From positions 1 to 64,000 of the forward strand of contig CANGNF010000003.1 of the NCBI GenBank assembly GCA_947455205.1: DNA of 64,000 nt, read 5' to 3'. A program made the translations under genes and the position numbers. The notes beneath the pieces are model-generated. The model ran no database searches. It was not told where the DNA came from and was given only the letters and a program-made list of their open reading frames with translations. Source of the DNA: Acetobacteraceae bacterium. GTDB taxonomy: Bacteria > Pseudomonadota > Alphaproteobacteria > Acetobacterales > Acetobacteraceae. Positions 57,431 to 64,000 of the stretch are shown piece after piece (position 1 is the stretch's first letter; each line of letters opens with the position of its first letter).

Positions 57431-58825
57431 ATGACCAGTCCTGCCTTCCTTCCCGTTCATCGCCTGGTGGCGGAGATCGCCGCCCGGCGGCTTTCCCCGG
57501 TGGAGGTGGTGGACGCCTTCCTCGACCGGATCGAGCGGCTGGAGCCGCGGCTGCAGGCCTTCGTCTCGGTCAACGCCACCAAGGCCCGCCTGGCCGCCGA
57601 GGCCGCCGACAAGGCGATCCGCAGCGGCCACGCGGTCGGCCCGCTGCACGGCATTCCCATCGCCATCAAGGACCTGGTGGAGATCGAGGGCGAGATTGCC
57701 ACCGGCGGCAGCGCGGCCTGGCGCGGCCGGGTGGCGACGCAGACCGCCACGCTGCACCGCAAGCTGATGGCTGCGGGGATGATCAACCTGGGCAAGACCC
57801 ATACGGTGGAATTCGCCTTCGGCGGCTGGGGCACCAACCAGCAGCTGGGCACGCCGTGGAACCCGTGGGACCCCGCGGTGCACCGGACGCCCGGCGGCTC
57901 CTCCTCCGGCTCCGGCGTGGCGGTGGGCGCGCGGATGGCGCCCTGGGCCATCGGCACGGATACCGGCGGCTCGGTGCGGATACCCGCGGCGTGGAACGGG
58001 GTGAGCGGGCTGAAGACCAGCGGCGGGCGCATCAGCACCCATGGCGTGCTGCCGCTGAGCAAGACGCTCGACACGCCGGGGCCGATCACCCGCGATATCG
58101 AGGATGCCGCGCTGCTGCTGCAGGTGCTGCAGGGCGCCGACCCGATGGACCCGGCCACGCTGCGCCTGCGGGACGTGGACCCGATGCGCGACCTGCGCCG
58201 CGGCGTGAAGGGCCTGCGCCTGGCCCGGCTGCCGGCGGCGGAGCTGGCGGGCGTGGATGCCGAGGTGCTGGGCGCGTATGAAGCCTCGGTCGCCGCGCTG
58301 GCGGCCCAGGGCGCAGAGATCGTGGAGCTCGCCCTGCCGCACCGCCTGGCGGACCTGGCCGGGGTGGTGGGTCGCATCATCTCGGCCGAGATCTACGCCA
58401 AGGTCGGCAACCTGGCCGATGACCCGGGCCAGCCGCTGGACGAGGACATCCGGGCGCGCGTGCTGGGCGGCGCCGGCATCTCCGCCCGCGACTACCTGCA
58501 GGCGCTGGAGGCGCGGGCGGCGATGCAGGCCAGCTTCAACGCCGCCCTCGCCGGGGTGGACGCGCTGCTGACGCCCACCATGATGACGCCGCCGGTGCCG
58601 GTGGCCAGCATAGACCAGGGCAAGACCCCGGCGCTGCTGACCCGCTGGGTGAACTTCTACGACCTGACCGCCGTGGCGGTGCCGAACGGCTTCACCACCG
58701 GCGGCCTGCCCTGCTCCCTGCAGGTGGTGTGCGGTACCGCGCGGGAGGCAATGGCCCTGCGGATCGGCTGGGCCTACCAGGCGGCGCATGACTGGCACCT
58801 GCGGGTGCCGGAAATGGCCGCCTGA
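57431..58825 (+). CDS. amidase signature family protein
   Basis: The 464-aa amidase has the Ser-cisSer-Lys triad: Lys80 in IPIAIKDLVE, cis-Ser in GGSSSGSGVAV (157-159) and nucleophile Ser181 in GTDTGGSVRIPA. It hydrolyses an amide to the acid and ammonia (AtzF/GatA-like family; no GatB/GatC neighbours). It lies 67 bp after the lyase. The acid released could feed the CoA-linked genes downstream. Confidence 0.92.
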   Translation: MTSPAFLPVHRLVAEIAARRLSPVEVVDAFLDRIERLEPRLQAFVSVNATKARLAAEAADKAIRSGHAVGPLHGIPIAIKDLVEIEGEIATGGSAAWRGRVATQTATLHRKLMAAGMINLGKTHTVEFAFGGWGTNQQLGTPWNPWDPAVHRTPGGSSSGSGVAVGARMAPWAIGTDTGGSVRIPAAWNGVSGLKTSGGRISTHGVLPLSKTLDTPGPITRDIEDAALLLQVLQGADPMDPATLRLRDVDPMRDLRRGVKGLRLARLPAAELAGVDAEVLGAYEASVAALAAQGAEIVELALPHRLADLAGVVGRIISAEIYAKVGNLADDPGQPLDEDIRARVLGGAGISARDYLQALEARAAMQASFNAALAGVDALLTPTMMTPPVPVASIDQGKTPALLTRWVNFYDLTAVAVPNGFTTGGLPCSLQVVCGTAREAMALRIGWAYQAAHDWHLRVPEMAA

Positions 58826-58890
58826 GCCAGGCCGGCGGCACCCCGCAAGGTGATGCTTGCTGGCCCCCCCGGGGGCGCGGTAGTGTCGCC

Positions 58891-58906
58891 CTGACCGAAC
58901 GGTCAG
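58891..58906 (+). promoter_or_regulatory. TetR-type operator CTGACCGAACGGTCAG
   Basis: A perfect 7-bp inverted repeat around AA, matching the GACCG-n2-CGGTC type often bound by TetR/AcrR repressors. It lies 47 bp before the Bug gene ATG at 58953. No TetR gene is in the window, so the regulator must be encoded elsewhere. An upstream GCCCCC/GGGGGC dyad (58863-58876) may end the amidase message. Confidence 0.55.
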
Positions 58907-58952
58907 CGGTGGGGAGCCGTCAGCGCGCGTGGCAACGAAACCAGGCCGAGCG

Positions 58953-59933
58953 ATGCAGTGCCAGCGGCCACGGCGCCGCCTGCTGCGCGCCGCCCTGGGC
59001 CTGCCCTGGCTGGCAGGGGCGGCCGGGGCGCAACAGCCCTGGCCCAGCCGGCCGCTGCGCCTGGTGGTGCCCTTCGCCCCCGGTGGCGGCGCCGATGCCA
59101 CCGCGCGCTTCGTCGCCCAGGCACTGACCGAGGCGCTGGGCCAGTCGGTGACGGTGGACAACAAGGGCGGTGGCGGCGGCACGCTGGGGGCCATGGCGGT
59201 GCTGGGCGCGCCGGCCGACGGCTACACGCTGTTCCACGGCACGCCGGGCCCGCTGGTGACGAACCCGCTGCTGATGCCCGCCCTGCCCTATGACGCCGAG
59301 CGTGACTTCGCGCCGGTCAGCCTGCTGGTGCGCTCGGCCTATGTGCTGGTGGTGAACCCCGCGGTGCCGGCGCACAGCCTGGCGGAACTGCTGGCGCTGG
59401 CGCGCGCGCGGCCGGCGGCGCTGGCCTATGCCAGTTCCGGCATCGGCGCCGGCAGCCACCTGGCGGCGGAACTGCTGCGGATCGAGGCCGGGGTGCAGCT
59501 GACGCATATTCCGTACCGGGGCACCGGGCCGGCGGTGCAGGACGTGGTCGGCGGCCAGGTGCCGATGACGGTGGACAGCCTGAGCGTGCTGGTGCCGCTG
59601 ATCCGCGACGGCCGGCTGCGCGCCCTGGGCGTGACCGCGGCGCAGCGGGTGCTGGAACTGCCGGACGTGCCGGCCATCTCCGAGACGCTGCCGGGCTACG
59701 AGGTGACGGTGATCAACTGCCTGATGGCGCGGGCCGGCACGCCGGCGCCGATCATCGCGCGGTTGAGCGAGGAAGTGCAGCGCGCCATGGCCAGCCCCGC
59801 CGCGGCACGGCGCTACGCCGACAGCGGCGCCGAGCCGGTGGGCAGCACGCCGGAGGCCTTGGCCGGCATGCTGGACGAGGAACGCCGGAAGTGGCGCGGC
59901 GTGATCGCGCGCGCGGGCATCAGGGTGGAATAG
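58953..59933 (+). CDS. tripartite tricarboxylate transporter (Bug) binding protein
   Basis: The 326-aa periplasmic protein: signal peptide to about GAAGAQQ, LRLVVPFAPGGGADATARF, VDNKGGGGGTLGAMAV, HIPYRGTGPAVQDVVGGQV and the C-terminal RKWRGVIARAGIRVE. No TctAB in the window. The ATG at 58953 was chosen; a GTG at 58929 is possible. It is the first gene after the TetR-type site and precedes the enoyl-CoA hydratase by 11 bp. Confidence 0.91.
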   Translation: MQCQRPRRRLLRAALGLPWLAGAAGAQQPWPSRPLRLVVPFAPGGGADATARFVAQALTEALGQSVTVDNKGGGGGTLGAMAVLGAPADGYTLFHGTPGPLVTNPLLMPALPYDAERDFAPVSLLVRSAYVLVVNPAVPAHSLAELLALARARPAALAYASSGIGAGSHLAAELLRIEAGVQLTHIPYRGTGPAVQDVVGGQVPMTVDSLSVLVPLIRDGRLRALGVTAAQRVLELPDVPAISETLPGYEVTVINCLMARAGTPAPIIARLSEEVQRAMASPAAARRYADSGAEPVGSTPEALAGMLDEERRKWRGVIARAGIRVE

Positions 59934-59944
59934 GAGGAACGGGC

Positions 59945-60715
59945 ATGAGCGAAGAAACGGTGCGGCTGGAGGTGAAGGACTACGTGGCGGTGGCCACGCT
60001 GTGCCGGCCGCCGGTGAACGCGGTGAACTGGGCGATGCGCGACCGCATCATCGAGATCATGGACCAGGCGACCGACCGCGAGGATATCCGCGTGGTGCTG
60101 CTGACCGCCGAGGGCAATGTGTTCTGCGCCGGCGCCGACCTGAAGCAGCGGCCGGACCCGAACAAGCACGGCGAATACTGGTGGCACAACCGGCTGACGC
60201 GGGAGACCGGGAACAGCATCAAGGAATGCAGCAAGCCCGTCATCGCCGCGGTGAACGGCGCGGCGCTGGGCGCCGGCTTCGGCCTGGCGGCGGCCTGCGA
60301 CTTCATGCTGGCCAGCGACAACGCGGTGTTCGGCATGCCGGAGATCAATGTCGGCCTGGCCGGCGGCGCGGCCATGCTGTCCCGCCTGTTCCCGCCGCCC
60401 AAGGTGCGGCGGATGATGTTCACCGGCCAGCGCCTGCCGGCCAGCGAGCTGTATCGCCTGGGCCTGCTGGAGGCCTGCGTGCCGCGCGAGCAGCTGTTCG
60501 ACGAGGCCTATGCGCTGGCCGCGGAGATCGCCGGCAAGGCGCCGCTGGGCATCAAGTACGCCAAGACCAGCTGCAACATGGTGGAGCTGATGCCGGCCAA
60601 GGACGCCTATCGGTTCGAGCAGAACTTCACCTATGAGCTGAGCAAGACGGAAGACGCCGCCGAGGCGCGCCGCGCGACGCTGGAGAAGCGCCCGCCGGTC
60701 TACAAGGGGCGCTGA
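59945..60715 (+). CDS. enoyl-CoA hydratase/isomerase family protein
   Basis: The 256-aa crotonase-fold enzyme. Oxyanion-hole segments are FCAGADLKQR (about residue 62-71) and AAVNGAALGAGFGLAAACD (about 102-120), followed by GMPEINVGLAGGAAMLSRLF. The second catalytic Glu position of hydratases is occupied within AGGAA, so isomerase, hydrolase or hydratase activity cannot be told apart. A perfect AGGAGG precedes the ATG at 59945. It sits between two Bug genes. Confidence 0.9.
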   Translation: MSEETVRLEVKDYVAVATLCRPPVNAVNWAMRDRIIEIMDQATDREDIRVVLLTAEGNVFCAGADLKQRPDPNKHGEYWWHNRLTRETGNSIKECSKPVIAAVNGAALGAGFGLAAACDFMLASDNAVFGMPEINVGLAGGAAMLSRLFPPPKVRRMMFTGQRLPASELYRLGLLEACVPREQLFDEAYALAAEIAGKAPLGIKYAKTSCNMVELMPAKDAYRFEQNFTYELSKTEDAAEARRATLEKRPPVYKGR

Positions 60716-60718
60716 GCC

Positions 60719-61675
60719 ATGCGGCGCCGGGTGCTGCTGGGCTCGCTGCTTGCCGCGCCGGCCCTGGCGCAAGGGGAGAGGCAGGGGGCCTGGCCCGCGC
60801 GCAGCGTGGAGGTGGTGGTGCCCTACGCCGCGGGTGGGCCGACCGACCGCTACGCGCGGGAATTCGCACCGCGCCTCAGCGAGCTGTGGGGCCAGCAGGC
60901 GGTGGTGGCGAACAAGCCCGGCGGCGCCACGGCCATCGGCACCGCGGCGGTGGCGCATGCGGCGCCGGATGGGCATACGCTGCTGCTGGCCAGCTTCGGC
61001 ATTGTCACCAACCCGCTGATGCTGCGGAACCTGCCCTACGACCCCGCTGCCCTGGCGCCGCTGTGCCGCTTCGCGCTCGGTGGCGCGGTGCTGTACCTGC
61101 ATCCCTCGGTGCCCGCGCGAACGCTGCCGGAGCTGGTGGCCTGGGCGCGCGCCAACCCGGGTGCGCTGCGCTTCGGCTCGTCGGGCATGGGGTCCTCGCC
61201 GCATATCTCGGCAGAGCTGTTCGCCTGGGCGACCGGGGTGGAGATGCTGCACACGCCGTATCGGGGCAGCGCGCCGGCGCTGACGGATTTGCTGGCCGGG
61301 CATGTCAACGCGCTGTTCGACAGCGTCACCACCATGCGCTTCGCGCGTGATGGCCGGCTGCGGGCCATGGCGATCAGCCAGCCCGAGCGCAACGCCCAGG
61401 CGCCGGAGGCGCCGACCATGGCCGAGCAGGGCTTGCCGCAGGTGCTGGCGCGCACCTTCTACGGCTTCTTCTGCCCGGCCGCAGTGCCGGCAGCGCTGCG
61501 CGAGCGCATTGCCGCTGACCTGCGCGGCGTCGCCGCCGGCCAGGCGATCCAGCGCGCCATCCGCGATGACGGGCTGGAGGCGATGGCCGAGACGCCCACC
61601 GAGTTCGCCGCCTTCCTGGCGGAGCAGCACGCCTTCTGGAGCCGCGTCATTCGCGAGCGCAACCTTTCCCTGTGA
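60719..61675 (+). CDS. tripartite tricarboxylate transporter (Bug) binding protein
   Basis: The 318-aa protein: short signal peptide (to about ALAQG), VEVVVPYAAGGPTDRYAREFA, VANKPGGATAIGTAAVA, HTPYRGSAPALTDLLAGHV and the family C-terminus. It differs clearly from the Bug protein two genes upstream, so the operon may receive two ligands or have one signalling receptor. It starts 3 bp after the hydratase gene and ends overlapping the next frame. Confidence 0.91.
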   Translation: MRRRVLLGSLLAAPALAQGERQGAWPARSVEVVVPYAAGGPTDRYAREFAPRLSELWGQQAVVANKPGGATAIGTAAVAHAAPDGHTLLLASFGIVTNPLMLRNLPYDPAALAPLCRFALGGAVLYLHPSVPARTLPELVAWARANPGALRFGSSGMGSSPHISAELFAWATGVEMLHTPYRGSAPALTDLLAGHVNALFDSVTTMRFARDGRLRAMAISQPERNAQAPEAPTMAEQGLPQVLARTFYGFFCPAAVPAALRERIAADLRGVAAGQAIQRAIRDDGLEAMAETPTEFAAFLAEQHAFWSRVIRERNLSL

Positions 61676-61683
61676 CGAGGCCG

Positions 61684-62865
61684 ATGATGGACGACACCGC
61701 CGAGCTGGCCGCCTTCCGCGCCGAGGTGCGCGACTTTGCGCTGACCCATTGCCCGCCGGAGATCCGTGCCGTGGTGGCGGCGAATGGCAAGCTGGGGCGC
61801 AAGCACTGGGCGCCGTGGCAGCGGATACTGCACGCGCATGGCTGGGGCGCGCCGAGTTGGCCCAGGGAGTATGGCGGCACCGGCTGGGACCAGCGCCGCC
61901 GCCACATCTTCGACGAGGTATTGGCCGAGTGCGACTGCCCGCCGCAGTATCATCACGGCCTCAGGCATATCGGCCCGGTGCTGATCGAATTCGGCACCGC
62001 GGCGCAGAAGGCGCGCTTCCTGCCGGGCATCCTGAACGGAGAGGATTGGTGGTGCCAGGGCTACTCCGAACCTGGCGCCGGCAGCGACCTGGCCAGCCTG
62101 AAGACGCGCGCGGTGCGCGACGGCGACGACTACGTGGTGAACGGCCAGAAACTGTGGACCAGCCACGCCCAGGAAGCCGACTGGATGTACACGCTGGTCC
62201 GCACCAACACCGAGGTGAAGCGGCAGGAGGGCATCACCATGCTGCTCATCCCGCTCAGCACACCCGGCATCCGGGTGCGCGAGGTGCGGACGATCGACAG
62301 CTGGCACCACGTGAACGAGGTGTTCCTGGAAGACGTACGCGTCCCCGCCGCCAACCGGATCGGCGAGGAGAACAAGGGCTGGACCTACGGCAAGTTCCTG
62401 CTGGACCGGGAGCGCCTGGGCGGCGCCAACGTGGCTCCGGCCTTCCGCTTCCTGGAACGCTGCCGCGAACTGGTGGCGCGGCAGCTGGCCGGCCCGGCCA
62501 ATGCGCTGAAGCGCGAGCAGCTGGAATACCGCCTGCTGCTGGCCGAAGCGGAGCTGCGCGGCGCACGCGAACTGGGCAAGGCGGCCGTGGATGCAGTGAT
62601 GGCGGGGCGCCCGCTTGGGCTGATGCCCTCGGAGTTGAAGCTCTCCACCGCCGATACGGTACAGCGCATCGGCGCCATCGCGCTGGATGCGGTGGGGGAG
62701 CGGGTGGCCACGCGGTTCCGCCCGGTGGACGGCTCGGGGCCGAATGCCGAGGTTGAGGATATCGAGTGGGTGCAGAACTTCATGTACCTGCGCGCCAAGA
62801 CCATCTTCGGCGGCTCCAACGAGGTGCAGAAGAATGTCGTCGCCAAGCAGCTGTTCGGGATGTGA
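61684..62865 (+). CDS. acyl-CoA dehydrogenase (large/first of a pair)
   Basis: The 393-aa flavoenzyme has the N-terminal helical, middle beta (WCQGYSEPGAGSDLASLKTRAV) and C-terminal domains, ending IFGGSNEVQKNVVAKQLFGM, the FAD/acyl-binding motif. It oxidises an acyl-CoA to the enoyl-CoA. A GTG at 61672 overlapping the Bug stop or the ATG at 61684 are possible starts. It lies 5 bp before a second, shorter dehydrogenase gene. Confidence 0.92.
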   Translation: MMDDTAELAAFRAEVRDFALTHCPPEIRAVVAANGKLGRKHWAPWQRILHAHGWGAPSWPREYGGTGWDQRRRHIFDEVLAECDCPPQYHHGLRHIGPVLIEFGTAAQKARFLPGILNGEDWWCQGYSEPGAGSDLASLKTRAVRDGDDYVVNGQKLWTSHAQEADWMYTLVRTNTEVKRQEGITMLLIPLSTPGIRVREVRTIDSWHHVNEVFLEDVRVPAANRIGEENKGWTYGKFLLDRERLGGANVAPAFRFLERCRELVARQLAGPANALKREQLEYRLLLAEAELRGARELGKAAVDAVMAGRPLGLMPSELKLSTADTVQRIGAIALDAVGERVATRFRPVDGSGPNAEVEDIEWVQNFMYLRAKTIFGGSNEVQKNVVAKQLFGM

Positions 62866-62870
62866 GCGCC

Positions 62871-63869
62871 ATGGCCTTTGAACCCAAGCCGATGCTGCCC
62901 GGCGACACCTTCGACGCCGCCCGCCGCTTTGCCGAGGCCAGCGCACTGAAGCTGGCCCGCCTGCACGAACCGGCGGCGCGCGCCGCGGAACTGGCGACGC
63001 AATGGGCGGCGGTGCTGGAGCTCGGCTGGGCCGGCACGCTGGTGCCGGAAGCCTGCGGCGGCGCTGATGGCACGCTGCTGGACCTGGCGGCACTGGCCGA
63101 GGGCGCCGGCAGCGCTGGCCTGGCCCTGCCGCTGGCCGCCACCTGCGCCGTGGCGCCGACGCTGCTGGCAGGGCAGGACGCGCTGCTGGCCGACCTGGTC
63201 GCCGGGCGGCTGCAGCCCTGCATCGTGCTGGACGGGCTTACCGCCGAGGCGGGGCGACTGAGCGGCCGCGCCGTGGGCGTGGAGACGCCGCCGGCGCCGA
63301 GCCACGCGCTGGTGGCGACGGGTGAGGCGCTGTACCTGCTGGACCTGGCCGGCATTGGCTTCGCCCGGCATGAGCGGATCGATGGCCGGCTGACGCTGGA
63401 CCTGGAGGTGCAGGGTGCGCCGGCCACGCTGCTGCGCCCCGATGCGGGCGAGGTGATCCGGCGCGCGCGCGACCTGGGGGCGTTGCTGACCTGCGTGGAG
63501 GCGGTGGCCGCAATGGGCACGCTGATCCAGCAGACCATCGGCTACCTGCTGGCACGCCAGCAATTCGGCGCGGCGCTGGCCAGCTTCCAGGCGCTGCGGC
63601 ACCGCGTGGCGGAGATGTACGTGGCGTATCGCAACCTGACCGGGCTGGTGCAGGCGGCACTGGCGGAACCGAGCTGGCAGAACATCGCCTTCGCCAAGCT
63701 GCGGCTGGGGGAGGCCGGGCGCTTCGTGGCCGAGCAGGCCATCCAGGTGCATGGCGGCATGGGCATGACCGAGGAATTGCCGGCGTCTCACCTGGCGCGC
63801 CGGGTGCTGATGGCCGAGTTCGAGTATGGCGACCGCCACACCCAGGCCGCGCGCCTGCTGGCTGCCTGA
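62871..63869 (+). CDS. acyl-CoA dehydrogenase (short/second of a pair)
   Basis: The 332-aa protein has the dehydrogenase fold, with the C-terminal ARQQFGAALASFQALRHRVAEMYV and IQVHGGMGMTEELPASHLARR. It is about 60 residues shorter than usual: the middle beta domain is reduced and the SEPxAGSD flavin motif is absent. Such tandem full/short pairs form heteromeric enzymes (as in actinobacterial steroid side-chain degradation). The ATG at 62871 is 5 bp after the partner gene. Confidence 0.88.
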   Translation: MAFEPKPMLPGDTFDAARRFAEASALKLARLHEPAARAAELATQWAAVLELGWAGTLVPEACGGADGTLLDLAALAEGAGSAGLALPLAATCAVAPTLLAGQDALLADLVAGRLQPCIVLDGLTAEAGRLSGRAVGVETPPAPSHALVATGEALYLLDLAGIGFARHERIDGRLTLDLEVQGAPATLLRPDAGEVIRRARDLGALLTCVEAVAAMGTLIQQTIGYLLARQQFGAALASFQALRHRVAEMYVAYRNLTGLVQAALAEPSWQNIAFAKLRLGEAGRFVAEQAIQVHGGMGMTEELPASHLARRVLMAEFEYGDRHTQAARLLAA

Positions 63870-63880
63870 GGGGAACCGCG

Positions 63881-64000
63881 ATGCCGACCGCACCGAAGCC
63901 CGCCGAACCCGCCACCGCCGTCGCCAACCGCGCGGTGCTGGAGGCGTTGCCCTTCCACGACACGGCCGACTTCGCCGAGGCGCAGCGCGGCCACATCGCG
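63881..64000 (+). CDS. alkyl/aryl-sulfatase, N-terminus only (partial)
   Basis: The last 40 codons (from the ATG at 63881, after GAGGGGAA) read through LEALPFHDTADFAEAQRGHIA. This is close to the N-terminal LPFxDxxDFExAxRGxIA motif of SdsA1/BDS1-type metallo-beta-lactamase alkyl sulfatases. The gene continues past the right edge. The zinc site is outside the window. Confidence 0.65.
   Translation, partial: MPTAPKPAEPATAVANRAVLEALPFHDTADFAEAQRGHIA

Overview
The window is about 64 kb of very GC-rich DNA. It looks like an alphaproteobacterial chromosome, most likely Acetobacteraceae (Roseomonas-like). The signs are strong GC bias at third codon positions, many orphan tripartite-tricarboxylate (Bug/TctC) binding proteins, a full Tad/Flp pilus locus, a ppx/gppA-rlmE pair and guaB next to an RsmB-type methyltransferase. 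Taxonomy is inferred from style and gene content; no 16S gene is present.

Layout: (1) 0.2-12 kb, a complete Tad/Flp pilus locus: TadG-like, two TadE-like pseudopilins (one on the opposite strand), Flp pilin, prepilin peptidase CpaA, CpaB, secretin CpaC, a short CpaD-like lipoprotein, CpaE/TadZ, CpaF, TadB, TadC and a TPR lipoprotein, mostly with ATGA-type overlaps. (2) 12.1-14.4 kb, an amidohydrolase plus acyl-CoA ligase pair, then nrdA on the minus strand with a control region holding candidate NrdR and DnaA boxes. (3) 16.8-21.9 kb, a minus-strand operon of family-5 solute-binding protein, M20 deacylase, Bug protein and M28 peptidase. (4) 21.9-36.9 kb, mainly housekeeping: ArsC/Spx-like protein, DUF6311-like membrane protein, guaA, hydrolase, Bug protein, cupin, TPR protein, GNAT, RsmB-like methyltransferase, guaB, MFS transporter, 2-hydroxyacid dehydrogenase, rlmE and ppx/gppA.

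(5) 37.05-47.9 kb, an accessory region starting at tRNA-Gln(CUG). A tyrosine recombinase lies just downstream, preceded by a perfect 10-bp hairpin and three TGTCGCACA repeats exactly 13 bp apart. Behind it come a TraL/ParA-like protein with a degenerate P-loop, a small membrane protein, a multi-HTH regulator and an XRE regulator around a pair of CTTATAAG palindromes, a chemoreceptor, a GAF-GGDEF-EAL protein, a hypothetical protein and about 0.9 kb without clear genes. I could not find a right-hand tRNA repeat, so the island boundary is open.

(6) 47.9-55.8 kb, a complete kdp potassium-uptake operon: a 27-aa small ORF, kdpF, kdpA, kdpB, kdpC, kdpD and kdpE. (7) 56.0-64 kb, a plus-strand catabolic stretch: fumarase/PcaB-superfamily lyase, amidase, then behind a TetR-type palindrome a Bug / enoyl-CoA hydratase / Bug / two acyl-CoA dehydrogenases series, ending in the first codons of a probable alkyl sulfatase. 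The most unusual material is in the control DNA (flp, nrdA, integrase, HTH genes) and in the small accessory region.
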